Positions 51,587-61,065 of a stretch of 64,000 nucleotides of DNA are shown here, piece after piece. Position 1 is the first letter of the stretch. Every line of letters begins with the position of its first letter. The notes under the pieces were generated by a model, which ran no database searches, was not told the origin of the DNA, and saw only the letters and a list, made by a program, of their open reading frames with translations. Both the position numbers and the translations under genes were made by a program. The stretch comes from CAVDHB01 sp963608705 (GTDB lineage: Bacteria; Bacteroidota; Bacteroidia; Bacteroidales; Bacteroidaceae): positions 29,909-93,908 of the forward strand of contig CAVDHB010000041.1 of NCBI GenBank assembly GCA_963608705.1, written 5' to 3'.

Positions 51587-54319
51587 TCAATGTTTCCCAG
51601 ATTGGCTTTCGTGAATATATTCACTGGGGGTCATTCCTACTTGTTTCTTGAAGGAACGGAAGAAAGACGTTTTCGACTTGAATCCGCATCGCTCTGCCAA
51701 AGCCAATAAAGTATAATTTGTAGAATCATCTTCCTTTACAATCCTCTTAAATTCTGTAATACGATAGCTGTTCACATAGTCGTAATAACCCACTCTCAGA
51801 CGATTGAAGACTGCTGAAAGCACATAGGAGGAACAGCCCAACGCTTGTGCCACATCCGACTGTTTCAAGTCTTTGTTCAAATAGGGTTTGTCATTCTCCA
51901 TATAGAGACGGAGAAGGTCAGCCGTCTTCAATAACTCTTCCTCACTCACATTGGTATAAGAAGGAGTATCTGTCACAGCTGGCTCTTCTTTCTTCCTCAT
52001 TTTATCCAATCTTTCTTCCAGCAGTGTCCAGAGCCACTTCCGTTTTATATACATATAGATTCCAGCTCCCGTCAAAAGCACACCCAGCACACAACCGAGG
52101 ATGAACGACCAGTCATAACCCACAGAGAATGCCACTTCACTCACCGAGCTGTCGTCAAAGATACGACGCACCTTGAACACGTAATTCCCTGCGGGCAAGT
52201 TATAGTACGACACTTCATTCTTTCCTCTTAACATCTGCCATGCAGTGTCCCTTCCTTCCAACATATACTGGCTGTGCAGTAAATCCGAGGACTCGTAATT
52301 CAAAGACATGAAAGAAAAGGTCACATTATTCTGACGATGGTTCAGCGACAAGACAGTGTCTTTTTTCATGTCACTGGCATCGGCATAGGATTCCCCATTC
52401 ACATCCATACGGGTAATACGATAGGGTGGCAGGGAAGATACCCGATATGGATTTATAATTACCAGTCCCTTGGTACACGGCATCGCAAACAGACCGTCCT
52501 TATATGTGGCGAGAGAGGCACCAGCACTTGCTCCCATAATTGATTTTACCAATTCTTCCACGGAGTATAAGGTGAACTTCTTCAACAAGCGATCTCCTTT
52601 TATAATACCATAGTCACTCCCCATCCAGTAATTTCCCGTTTTGTCCAAACGCATATTGAAACTATGGAAATCAGGGAAACGTGTCACACTTGACTGAAGA
52701 CGGTTCGTCACAAACAACTCATTCTTCTTTAACGTAAAGAAACACATTCGCCCTTCTGTACCCTCTCCGATAAACCTTACTTCTTTTGTATTCACCGCAT
52801 AATCTCCAGAAACTGCCGGTCGGCATGTACCAGTACTGGGATTGAAAAGCACTGCTCCCTTGTCCGTCCCGACCCAGAAATGTCCCCGGCTGTCTTGAAT
52901 AACGGAATAGACAATGTTGCCCGGCAATCCACTGTTTACCACATTATATTCCTTGAGTGTTTTTCCATCATAGCAGAAAAGGCCATCCAGTGCGGCTATC
53001 CACAGTCTTCCCGAGGTATCTGTCAGAAACATGAATATGTCATTCTTCGTCAAACGCCGAGACAATGGATGGTCTACAAAATTACCCGTCAGTGGATTGT
53101 ACACAGAAAGTCCGCCACGACACGTACCGACCAGAATCATTCCTTGATACTCTCCAATGGAGAAAATCAAGTTGGAACGTAAACCTCCTTTCTGTGGCTT
53201 GTAGAACAATGTTTTTCCAGTCCGCTCATCCGATACATACAATCCCTCACGTGTACCGATATACATTCGTCCGTCCTTATAGAAGGCACTGCGTACAGAG
53301 AGATTTTCCGAAGTGAATCCCCCGTTTCGGTATATATAAAAAGGAGTGGTCACATTCCTCAGCAAATTGAATCCAAGGTAATAGTCCGTGCCACACCATA
53401 TATTCCCGTCCGAAAGTAACACACAGGAGATATAGTCCGACAAAAGTCCGTGGTTTTCACTGTCATCCTTTGTCACTGAGTAAACCTCCACCTTATGTGG
53501 CAATGAAAACAGATGAATGCCTTGACCGTCCGTTCCTACAGCCATCATCTCTTTCTCACAAGAAATGGAGGTCACTGGTACTCCCGCTCCTTTCCACCAA
53601 AAGGAGTACTGGTAAGTCAGCAAATTGAAATCGACCAATGCTCCCTGCTCAGTTCCGATGAATAGATGGTTGTCCGCAAGTGCCATTGTCCGAAAATCGC
53701 CCGTGGCCGGCAAAGTACAGGGATAGAACTTCGGTGTGCCTGTCCCATGGGGAATCACCGACACGCCTCCCCTTGACAATACCCAGACATCACCCTTATC
53801 CGTCACATTGATTCCCTTCACACTGTTTTTCGTATACCGTGCCGTACCGTCATCCACTTCCATTCTACGTAATGTGTCGCTTAATACATACAATCCATTG
53901 GAAGAGCCAATATACAAATGTTTATTTTTATCTACAGCCAAGGCATTGACTGGAAAATTAATCTGGGACGGGAACATTCTCACCACCTTCTGACGGCTGT
54001 CATCCAGTCTCCACAGTCCCATAGAATTCCCCACCCAATAGTCATTCTTCGTTCTCTCCGTCAAAGCATTCACAAGAAAAGTTGCATACCCTTTCTCCGG
54101 GACATCAAAAGTATAGATTTTATTCTGTGTTCCATCATACCGTTCCACGCTTGTGCCTGTTCCCAACCAAATAAACCCGTCTGAGTCCTTGTAAATACGG
54201 TGTATTAAATAGTCTCGTAATTCACACCATTCTCCCGGAGCTGTGATTTTATAGCTATATGCCCTTGCGGAAATACTTCCGAAGAGCCATAAGGTAAGTA
54301 GTAAAATGTTTCTAATCAT
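51587..54319 (-). CDS. Membrane-spanning beta-propeller sensor with AraC-type output domain
   Basis: This 910-residue protein has a signal peptide and a long periplasmic sensor made of two-component-regulator propeller repeats (DSDGFIWLGTGT, KNKHLYIGSSNGLYV, TSGRLWIAALDGLFCYDG, SRGHFWVGTDKGAVLFN). A Y_Y_Y domain follows (about 660-730; FSFMSLNYESSDLLHSQYMLEG ... YYNLPAGNYVFKVR), then one membrane helix (WSFILGCVLGVLLTGAGIYMYI) and a cytoplasmic AraC helix-turn-helix domain (about last 110 residues; SDVAQALGCSSYVLSAVFNRL, RCGFKSKTSFFRSFKKQVGMTPSEYI). Histidine kinase and receiver domains of hybrid two-component systems are absent, so signalling must pass directly from sensor to DNA-binding domain. 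It probably controls the adjacent locus. Confidence 0.9.
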   Translation of the reverse strand: MIRNILLLTLWLFGSISARAYSYKITAPGEWCELRDYLIHRIYKDSDGFIWLGTGTSVERYDGTQNKIYTFDVPEKGYATFLVNALTERTKNDYWVGNSMGLWRLDDSRQKVVRMFPSQINFPVNALAVDKNKHLYIGSSNGLYVLSDTLRRMEVDDGTARYTKNSVKGINVTDKGDVWVLSRGGVSVIPHGTGTPKFYPCTLPATGDFRTMALADNHLFIGTEQGALVDFNLLTYQYSFWWKGAGVPVTSISCEKEMMAVGTDGQGIHLFSLPHKVEVYSVTKDDSENHGLLSDYISCVLLSDGNIWCGTDYYLGFNLLRNVTTPFYIYRNGGFTSENLSVRSAFYKDGRMYIGTREGLYVSDERTGKTLFYKPQKGGLRSNLIFSIGEYQGMILVGTCRGGLSVYNPLTGNFVDHPLSRRLTKNDIFMFLTDTSGRLWIAALDGLFCYDGKTLKEYNVVNSGLPGNIVYSVIQDSRGHFWVGTDKGAVLFNPSTGTCRPAVSGDYAVNTKEVRFIGEGTEGRMCFFTLKKNELFVTNRLQSSVTRFPDFHSFNMRLDKTGNYWMGSDYGIIKGDRLLKKFTLYSVEELVKSIMGASAGASLATYKDGLFAMPCTKGLVIINPYRVSSLPPYRITRMDVNGESYADASDMKKDTVLSLNHRQNNVTFSFMSLNYESSDLLHSQYMLEGRDTAWQMLRGKNEVSYYNLPAGNYVFKVRRIFDDSSVSEVAFSVGYDWSFILGCVLGVLLTGAGIYMYIKRKWLWTLLEERLDKMRKKEEPAVTDTPSYTNVSEEELLKTADLLRLYMENDKPYLNKDLKQSDVAQALGCSSYVLSAVFNRLRVGYYDYVNSYRITEFKRIVKEDDSTNYTLLALAERCGFKSKTSFFRSFKKQVGMTPSEYIHESQSGKH

Positions 54320-54394
54320 ATTGTAAGTTGTATTCCACTATTCCGAACAGACTTAATACAGATTTACTTTACACGCATTTGTATTTAAGACTTA

Positions 54395-54446
54395 AAATAT
54401 CCCATACCTTATCGCTATCATTGGATAGTAAAGGTATGGGATATTT
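54395..54446 (-). terminator. Terminator after fumarase
   Basis: A perfect 16-bp stem (54395-54410 with 54431-54446) with a 20-nt loop lies 26 bp past the fumarase stop, read on the minus strand, and is followed there by TTAAG. Confidence 0.75.
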
Positions 54447-54471
54447 ATATGATTTTACCTATGCATAGGTA

Positions 54472-56121
54472 TTACAGGCAGGTGCAGCCAGTGTTGGGCT
54501 TGATTTGCTTGAAGAAGTCATTGCCCTTGTCGTCCACGAGGATGAAGGCCGGGAAGTCTTTTACGGTAATCTTCCAAATAGCTTCCATGCCCAATTCAGG
54601 ATAAGCCAGGCATTCAATACTCTTGATGCTGTTCTGAGACAGGATAGCCGCAGGACCTCCGATAGAGCCTAAGTAGAAACCACCGTGTTTCTTGCAAGCG
54701 TTGGTTACTACGTCTGTACGGTTACCCTTCGCAATCATAATCAAGCTGGCGCCGTTATCCTGGAACTCATCCACGTAAGGATCCATACGGTTTGCTGTTG
54801 TCGGACCTAAGGAACCGCAAGGCATTCCTGCGGGAGTCTTGGCTGGACCTGCGTAGAGAATCGGGTGGTTCTTCACGTATTCAGGCAGTTCCTTGCCTTC
54901 TTCCAGTAATTTCTTCAGACGGGCGTGTGCGATGTCACGTGCCACGATGATGGTACCGTTCAGACTTACACGAGTAGCGACTGGATATTTAGTCAACTCC
55001 TGGCATACTTCCTTGATAGGACGGTCGAGGTCAATCTTCACGGCGTTGCCTTCTCCGGCGTTGCGGTATTCTTCAGGGATGAGTTCTGTAGGATTATCAT
55101 CGAGTTTCTCAATCCAGATACCGTCTTTGTTGATTTTGCATTTGATGTTACGGTCTGCGGAGCAGCTTACGCCCAGTCCGATGGGGCAGGATGCACCGTG
55201 ACGCGGCAGACGGATGACACGGATGTCGTGTGCGAAGTATTTGCCTCCGAACTGTGCGCCCAATCCGATCTTGTAAGCTTCCTTCAACAGGGTTTTCTCT
55301 AACTCTACATCACGGAAAGCACGACCTGTCTCATCTCCTGTAGTGGGCAGGTTGTCATAATAATGAGTAGAGGCCAGTTTCACAGTCAGCAGGTTCTTCT
55401 CTGCGGAAGTACCGCCGATTACAAAGGCGATGTGATAAGGAGGACAAGCGGCAGTACCCAGCGTCTTCATCTTTTCCACTAAGAAAGGAACCAGTGTCTC
55501 CGGGCCGTAAATGATGGCTTTTGTCATCTGGTACAAGTAAGACTTGTTGGCGGAACCACCACCTTTAACCACGCATAAGAATTTGTATTCCATGCCTTCT
55601 GTGGCCTCGATGTCAATCTGTGCCGGAAGGTTACAGCGTGTGTTCACCTCTTTGTACATAGTGAGCGGTGCGTTCTGGGAGTAGCGGAGGTTGTTTTCCG
55701 TATAAGTCTTGTACACACCTTTGGAGAGAGCTTCTTCATCGGAGAAGCCTGTCCATACTTGCTGTCCTTTTTCTCCGTGGATGATAGCTGTACCCGTATC
55801 CTGGCACAAAGGAAGGATGCCTTTGCAAGCCACTTCCGCATTGCGCAGGAAAGTCAAGGCCACGTATTTGTCATTTTCGCTGGCTTCCGGGTCGCGGAGT
55901 ATTTTGGCCACCTGTTCGTTATGTTTCCTACGCAGAAGGAAAGACACGTCGTGAAAAGCCGTGTTGGCGAGCATCGTCAAAGCCTCAGGCTGTACCTTCA
56001 GCATGGGTTTGCCCTCAAATTCGCCGACAGACACATAGTCTTTTGTCAGCAAATAGTATTCCGTATCGTCCTTTCCAGTCTGGAACATGGGCGCATACTT
56101 AAATTCCGGTGTATTTGCCAT
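54472..56121 (-). CDS. fumB: Class I fumarate hydratase (iron-sulfur, FumA/B type)
   Basis: This 549-residue cytoplasmic enzyme interconverts fumarate and malate. It joins the alpha part (about 1-340) and the beta part (about 370-549) in one chain, as in FumA/FumB. The cysteines expected to hold the [4Fe-4S] cluster are in LPLCQDTGT, TAACPPYHI and GASCPIGLGVSC. The beta part shows VSLNGTIIVARDIAHARL and YAGPAKTPAGMPCGSLGPTTANRMDPYV. In Bacteroides it serves the fumarate-reduction branch making succinate. FumA and FumB cannot be told apart here, so the symbol is nominal. Confidence 0.95.
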   Translation of the reverse strand: MANTPEFKYAPMFQTGKDDTEYYLLTKDYVSVGEFEGKPMLKVQPEALTMLANTAFHDVSFLLRRKHNEQVAKILRDPEASENDKYVALTFLRNAEVACKGILPLCQDTGTAIIHGEKGQQVWTGFSDEEALSKGVYKTYTENNLRYSQNAPLTMYKEVNTRCNLPAQIDIEATEGMEYKFLCVVKGGGSANKSYLYQMTKAIIYGPETLVPFLVEKMKTLGTAACPPYHIAFVIGGTSAEKNLLTVKLASTHYYDNLPTTGDETGRAFRDVELEKTLLKEAYKIGLGAQFGGKYFAHDIRVIRLPRHGASCPIGLGVSCSADRNIKCKINKDGIWIEKLDDNPTELIPEEYRNAGEGNAVKIDLDRPIKEVCQELTKYPVATRVSLNGTIIVARDIAHARLKKLLEEGKELPEYVKNHPILYAGPAKTPAGMPCGSLGPTTANRMDPYVDEFQDNGASLIMIAKGNRTDVVTNACKKHGGFYLGSIGGPAAILSQNSIKSIECLAYPELGMEAIWKITVKDFPAFILVDDKGNDFFKQIKPNTGCTCL

Positions 56122-56158
56122 AAAATATACTGTTAGAATGTTATTAGTTATCTTGCCG

Positions 56159-56189
56159 CGAAGTTAGTGAAAATCGGGGGAAGCGCAAA
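56159..56189 (-). promoter_or_regulatory. Promoter of the fumarase gene
   Basis: On the minus strand TTTG (56189-56186), a 19-bp spacer and TAACTTCG (56166-56159) match the Bacteroides pattern with one deviation, 38 bp upstream of the ATG. Confidence 0.65.
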
Positions 56190-56255
56190 ATAGGACGAAG
56201 CGTATCTTGTAAAATCCCACCTTAATAATGTAATCCGATAAAGAAAAGTTATGTG

Positions 56256-56263
56256 TATCTTTG
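56256..56263 (+). promoter_or_regulatory. -7 element of the copper ATPase gene
   Basis: TATCTTTG matches TAnnTTTG and lies 25 bp before the ATG at 56289. It overlaps the more upstream in-frame codons, so a 56253 start is excluded. Confidence 0.65.
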
Positions 56264-56288
56264 CAGCCTAATCATACGTAAAGGAATA

Positions 56289-58721
56289 ATGAAGAAGACA
56301 ACGAGTATATGGCAGGTTGTGGGAATGAGTTGTGCGGCTTGTGCCGCAAGGGTGGAGAAAGTGTTGAACGCTCAACCGGGAGTAGAGGAGGCAAATGTGA
56401 ACCTTGCCGTTTCCTCAGTCAAAGTGGTGTACGATTCCTCACTGGTTGATTTTCAGCGGCTGAAGGAGGTCGTGCAGTCGGCTGGGTATGACTTGTTACC
56501 GCAGACGGACAGCGTGAAGGAAGATAAAATGGAGAAAACTTATCGCCAATTAAAGCGGAGGGCTTTCTGGGCACTGGCTTTCTCTGTTCCCCTTGTCTTT
56601 ATCAGTATGGTATGGATGGATTTTCCTTATGCCAAAGTCATCATGTGGCTGCTCGCTACGCCAGTGGTCTTTGTCTTCGGCTTTCCGTTCTTTCGGAATG
56701 CGTGGAAGCAGTTGAGGCATGGCACGGCGAACATGGACTCCTTGGTGGCTTGCAGTACGGGCATAGCCTACCTTTTCAGTCTTTTTAATCTGTGTTTCCC
56801 GGAATACTGGTTGAAGCGGGGATTGGAACCTCATGTCTATTTCGAGGCTTCTTCCGTGATAATCACCTTTATTCTGTTAGGACGTATGTGGGAAAGCAAG
56901 GCGAAAAACCAGACTGCGGATGCGTTGCGGAAGTTGATGGGATTGAGTCCGAAGACTGTTAGCAGGGTGAAGAAGGATGGAACTTGCGAGCAGGTGCCGT
57001 TGGCTGAGGTACGCAAGGGGGACTGCTTGTTGGTGCGTCCGGGAGAGAAAATCGCTGTGGACGGCAGGGTGTGTGAAGGAATGTCTTTCGTGGACGAGAG
57101 TATGCTTACAGGAGAGCCGGTGGCGGTAGGCAAGCAAGCGGGTATGAAGGTGTTTGCCGGTACCGTGAATCAGAAGGGGAGTTTCCGTTTTGTGGCGGAG
57201 AAAGTGGGGGAAGACACCCTGCTCTCACAAATCATCCGTTTGGTGAGAGAGGCGCAGGGTAGCAAGGCACCTGTGCAGCAGTTGGTGGACAGGATTGCGG
57301 CAGTGTTTGTACCTGTGATTATCTGTGTGGCAGTAGTTTCCTTTATAATCTGGTGTCTGGCGGATCCAGCCGAGGGATTCTCCCACGGACTTTTAGCGGC
57401 AGTGACGGTGTTGGTCATAGCCTGTCCTTGCGCACTGGGATTGGCCACGCCTACTGCGGTGATGGTAGGCATAGGCAAGGGGGCTGAAAGAGGCATCTTG
57501 ATAAAAGATGCGGAGAGTCTTGAATGTGCCAAACGGGTGGATACGGTGGTGTTGGACAAGACAGGGACTGTCACCGAGGGAAAGCCGCAGGTATCTGATG
57601 CCGTATGGCTGGAGGAGGATGAAAGTCAAAAGAATTTATTATACAGTCTGGAGAAACTGTCCACACATCCTTTGGCAGAAGCGGTGGCTGCTTATTTGAG
57701 CGGTCGGACGTGTGAGGTGTCACATTTCAAGACACTGGAGGGTAGAGGAGTTACGGGTGAAGTAGAAGGAGTTCACTATTATGTAGGGAATAAGGCTCTG
57801 TTATCCGCACAAGGCGTGAGTGTCTCCTCTGTATTGGCACAGAAAGCCGATGAATGGACAAAGGAGGCAAAGACGGTGATATGGTTTGCTGACAAAGAGA
57901 AAGCTTTGGCGGTATTGGCGGTGAGAGACAAGGTGAAGTCTACTTCTCGTAAAGCTGTGGAAGCTTTGCACCGTCGGGGTGTACAAGTGATTATGCTGAC
58001 GGGAGACCATGAGGAAGCGGCCAAGGCGGTGGCCAGTGATACGGGGATTACCGTATACCATGCAGGGGTGCTTCCTACGGAGAAAGCTGCCTTTATACGT
58101 CAGTTGCAGTCAGAAGGTAAGTGCGTGGCGATGGTGGGAGACGGCATCAACGATACGGCGGCGTTGGCGCAGGCTGATTTGAGTGTGGCGATGGGCAAGG
58201 GGAGTGACATTGCTATAGACGTGGCGAAGATGACTCTTATCTCCTCCGATTTGATGAAGCTCCCGGAAGCTATTCAGTTGTCAACAAAGACTGTGCGCAC
58301 GATTCGGCAGAATCTTTTCTGGGCTTTCTTTTATAATCTGATAGGCATTCCCGTGGCGGCAGGTGTTCTCTATCCTCTTTGCGGCTTCTTGCTGAACCCC
58401 ATGATTGCGGGTGCGGCCATGGCTATGAGCAGTGTGAGTGTGCTGATGAACAGTCTGCGTCTACGAGGGCTTAAATTTCAAGAGGATTCTGAGAAATTGT
58501 GCGAGCGTCCAGTGGAGCGTGTGTACAAAGTGGAAGGAATGATGTGTAATGGATGTCGTGGAAGAGTGGAACGTGCGTTGAACAGCATTCCGGGCGTAGA
58601 GGCGAAAGTGACCCTTCATCCTGCTTGTGCATATTTGCGTTTTGAGGGAAAAGAACTGCCGTTGGAATACTTGCAAAAAGAGCTTTCTGATAAGGCGGGA
58701 GACTATCGGTTGTTTGAGTGA
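56289..58721 (+). CDS. copA: Copper-translocating P1B-type ATPase with N- and C-terminal HMA domains
   Basis: This 810-residue inner-membrane pump probably exports Cu(I) using ATP. The N-terminal heavy-metal domain has GMSCAAC (Cys15, Cys18). The core shows the CPC metal site in VIACPCALGLATPTAVMVGIG, the phosphorylation motif DKTGTVTEG, the actuator loop LTGEPV, HPLAEA, MLTGDHEEAA and GDGINDTAAL. A second heavy-metal domain is fused at the C-terminus (about 745-810; GMMCNGC, Cys753 and Cys756), which is uncommon. The ATG at 56289 is fixed by the promoter. A bidirectional terminator follows. Cu(I) rather than Ag or Cu(II) is the usual reading of CPC, but not proved. Confidence 0.93.
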   Translation: MKKTTSIWQVVGMSCAACAARVEKVLNAQPGVEEANVNLAVSSVKVVYDSSLVDFQRLKEVVQSAGYDLLPQTDSVKEDKMEKTYRQLKRRAFWALAFSVPLVFISMVWMDFPYAKVIMWLLATPVVFVFGFPFFRNAWKQLRHGTANMDSLVACSTGIAYLFSLFNLCFPEYWLKRGLEPHVYFEASSVIITFILLGRMWESKAKNQTADALRKLMGLSPKTVSRVKKDGTCEQVPLAEVRKGDCLLVRPGEKIAVDGRVCEGMSFVDESMLTGEPVAVGKQAGMKVFAGTVNQKGSFRFVAEKVGEDTLLSQIIRLVREAQGSKAPVQQLVDRIAAVFVPVIICVAVVSFIIWCLADPAEGFSHGLLAAVTVLVIACPCALGLATPTAVMVGIGKGAERGILIKDAESLECAKRVDTVVLDKTGTVTEGKPQVSDAVWLEEDESQKNLLYSLEKLSTHPLAEAVAAYLSGRTCEVSHFKTLEGRGVTGEVEGVHYYVGNKALLSAQGVSVSSVLAQKADEWTKEAKTVIWFADKEKALAVLAVRDKVKSTSRKAVEALHRRGVQVIMLTGDHEEAAKAVASDTGITVYHAGVLPTEKAAFIRQLQSEGKCVAMVGDGINDTAALAQADLSVAMGKGSDIAIDVAKMTLISSDLMKLPEAIQLSTKTVRTIRQNLFWAFFYNLIGIPVAAGVLYPLCGFLLNPMIAGAAMAMSSVSVLMNSLRLRGLKFQEDSEKLCERPVERVYKVEGMMCNGCRGRVERALNSIPGVEAKVTLHPACAYLRFEGKELPLEYLQKELSDKAGDYRLFE

Positions 58722-58757
58722 ATAGCTGCTTAAAGAGAGTGGGCATTCGGTAAAAAC

Positions 58758-58786
58758 AGCCTTACGGGTTATTGACCCGTAAGGCT
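58758..58786. terminator. Bidirectional terminator between copA and the RiPP cluster
   Basis: A perfect 12-bp stem (58758-58769 with 58775-58786) and loop TATTG lies between convergent genes: 36 bp after copA (+) and 8 bp after the outer-membrane barrel gene (-). Confidence 0.85.
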
Positions 58787-58794
58787 CTAAATTG

Positions 58795-61065
58795 CTATTT
58801 AGCCGTATTATATTGGGTAAGTCCAGAATCTTGATCCATATTTCTCAAACGTTTATTTCCTTGAGTATGCTTTTTCCCTTTTGTAAAATAGTAGGTTAGA
58901 TTAATTGCAATCAGATTTTTAAAATTATTCCATTTTGTTTCTTCTTCAAAAGAGAAGTTTTTGGTATTTGCATATGTTTTACTGGGTCTTGGGTTGTGAA
59001 TAAACTCAGCTCCCAATGAAATTGACTTGATTTTGTAGCGTATGGAAGCAGTTGTCTGAAACCCTGTTTTCTGAAAGATGTCACCATTCGCAGTTGTTAT
59101 GGGAAAATTTCCATTCCATGAGATTTGCCAATTCTTAGGCAAAATATTTATGCTCACACCTGCATTATGCATAGAATGCTTGACACGTTGGTTCGGTGTG
59201 TCATACTTTAAATATTGATAATTATAGTACGGTTGGAAATTAATCCAAGACACAGGTTGAAATCTAAAGGAAAACGATGTGCCTAATTCGTCTACATTTT
59301 TTATACTTGATATACTTTCAATCACCTCATCCTCTTTGCAGAAAATGATGGGGACGTTCTTATTAGGATAAAAATCATTGCTTACAGAAGCGGACAAATA
59401 CCATTTTCTATCATCGGAACTATACTGATATTGCAGATTGGTTCCATAAACATAATATGGTTTTAACTCCATATTTCCTTGGAAGAAAAAACGTTCGTCA
59501 ATGGCAACTTTGCTATTGGTAAGATTTCCTACATTGGGTACCATTGACCGTACGGAGGATGTAAAACGCAAAGAGGATGATTTGGTATATTGCCAGAAGA
59601 ATATCAAAGACGGGCGAAGAACCCAATAGTCGAAACTTTTATTGTCCGCACTACTATAGTGATTATTTTCAACACCCATGCCAAAAGTGTAAGAGAATTT
59701 CCTCATTCCCTTACTGTATTCACTATAAATATATTCCTTTTGCGTGCCGACTTTTGAGTGTTCGTCTACATTATATGTTTGTGAAAAACTTTTATATTGA
59801 TAATAGGCTCCTACATTGAAACTTCCATTAAACAGTTTGCCATTATAAAGCAATTCAGCAATTATAGAGTAGGATTTGTTGTCCGAATTATTTTCTAATC
59901 TTTGAGAAGAAATGTCATTTAAAACATTGTCAGACTTGGATTTATAGAACGTGTTAAGTACATTGAGGGAAATGTGCTTATTCTTATTGAATGAATAATC
60001 ATAGTATAAATCGACAGAAAGTCCATTGTAGTCACTTTTTAGTTTTCGAGAATTAGATACTTTTTCTTCCTCATTGAGTTTTTGCTCGTATTTTTGAGTG
60101 CCTGGATTTTTTCGGAACTCTATTTGAGAGTTAAACAAACTTTTACCTTGGCTATATTGGTAGTTTATCTGTCCTATATGAAATTGTCCCACATATTTCC
60201 CAGAAGTGCCTTGGTAAATGTTACTCTTTTGAGCGTAACGATAGCTGTTGTCCATAAGATTGCTATTCAAATCACGATAGTCTATAAAGTAAGCGGCAGA
60301 GATAGTATTTAGAGAATCTTGATAAGTCATAGACGCTAAATTAGTCCCATATCCAGTGTTTACTCCATTTTTTGTACTTAAATAAAACGTATAGAGCTTG
60401 TCATTTTTCTTTTTTGTGACCACATCAATCACAGCTCCTACACCATCATGTGCATAGCGTATAGGAGGATAACTATAATAATTGATATATTTGATGTCAT
60501 TCGGCTTGAGCAACATTAAATCTCTGGCTGTTCTGCGAATTCCATTAATAAGTACAAGTACACTTTTGTTGTCTATTGTCTTGATACCAATTTCTGTTAG
60601 GTTGCCCTTGAATTGTGGTAAGTGGCTGATTATTTCTAAGGCATTTGTGCCTGTTTTCTTGTCGTTTTCTGAGAGAAATAGTTGCTGCTTATTTCCCGAA
60701 CTTCTTATAAATTGTGATGTGATGACTACTTCATTAAGCTTCACGGAATCTTCTTGTAGTTTAATGGTCCAGGTATTTGAACCATGAAAAGTCCTGAAAA
60801 AACTTTTATAGCCCATTGAGGATACTTTTAGAATACCCTCTTTGTGTTTTGTGATTATTTCAAAAGAGCCATCGGTTTTACTTGTCGTTCCTTGTACGAA
60901 GAATGAATCTTGCACATTGAGCAAGGAAACGTTTACAAAGGATAAAGGAACATCATTTTTATTGATAATCTTTCCTTTTATTATTGTGTTTTGTGCATAA
61001 CACAAAGTGTGTATCAATACAATAAAAAGAGTTCCATATACTCTATTTATCACTTTTTGTTTCAT
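58795..61065 (-). CDS. Outer-membrane beta-barrel protein of the RiPP cluster
   Basis: This 756-residue protein has a signal peptide (to about residue 24, LCYAQ), a carboxypeptidase-regulatory-like domain (about 27-105; TIIKGKIINKNDVPLSFVNV), a plug-like domain (LNEVVITSQFIRSSG ... NKSVLVLINGIRR ... YPPIRYAHDGVGAVIDVVTKK) and a Tyr-rich beta-barrel. It is in the same broad family as the gene at 15363. Its ATG lies 23 bp inside the end of the radical SAM gene, so translation is probably coupled. It could move the modified peptide, or a ligand of it, across the outer membrane; this is inference. The DNA is clearly more AT-rich than copA next door. Confidence 0.85.
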   Translation of the reverse strand: MKQKVINRVYGTLFIVLIHTLCYAQNTIIKGKIINKNDVPLSFVNVSLLNVQDSFFVQGTTSKTDGSFEIITKHKEGILKVSSMGYKSFFRTFHGSNTWTIKLQEDSVKLNEVVITSQFIRSSGNKQQLFLSENDKKTGTNALEIISHLPQFKGNLTEIGIKTIDNKSVLVLINGIRRTARDLMLLKPNDIKYINYYSYPPIRYAHDGVGAVIDVVTKKKNDKLYTFYLSTKNGVNTGYGTNLASMTYQDSLNTISAAYFIDYRDLNSNLMDNSYRYAQKSNIYQGTSGKYVGQFHIGQINYQYSQGKSLFNSQIEFRKNPGTQKYEQKLNEEEKVSNSRKLKSDYNGLSVDLYYDYSFNKNKHISLNVLNTFYKSKSDNVLNDISSQRLENNSDNKSYSIIAELLYNGKLFNGSFNVGAYYQYKSFSQTYNVDEHSKVGTQKEYIYSEYSKGMRKFSYTFGMGVENNHYSSADNKSFDYWVLRPSLIFFWQYTKSSSLRFTSSVRSMVPNVGNLTNSKVAIDERFFFQGNMELKPYYVYGTNLQYQYSSDDRKWYLSASVSNDFYPNKNVPIIFCKEDEVIESISSIKNVDELGTSFSFRFQPVSWINFQPYYNYQYLKYDTPNQRVKHSMHNAGVSINILPKNWQISWNGNFPITTANGDIFQKTGFQTTASIRYKIKSISLGAEFIHNPRPSKTYANTKNFSFEEETKWNNFKNLIAINLTYYFTKGKKHTQGNKRLRNMDQDSGLTQYNTAK

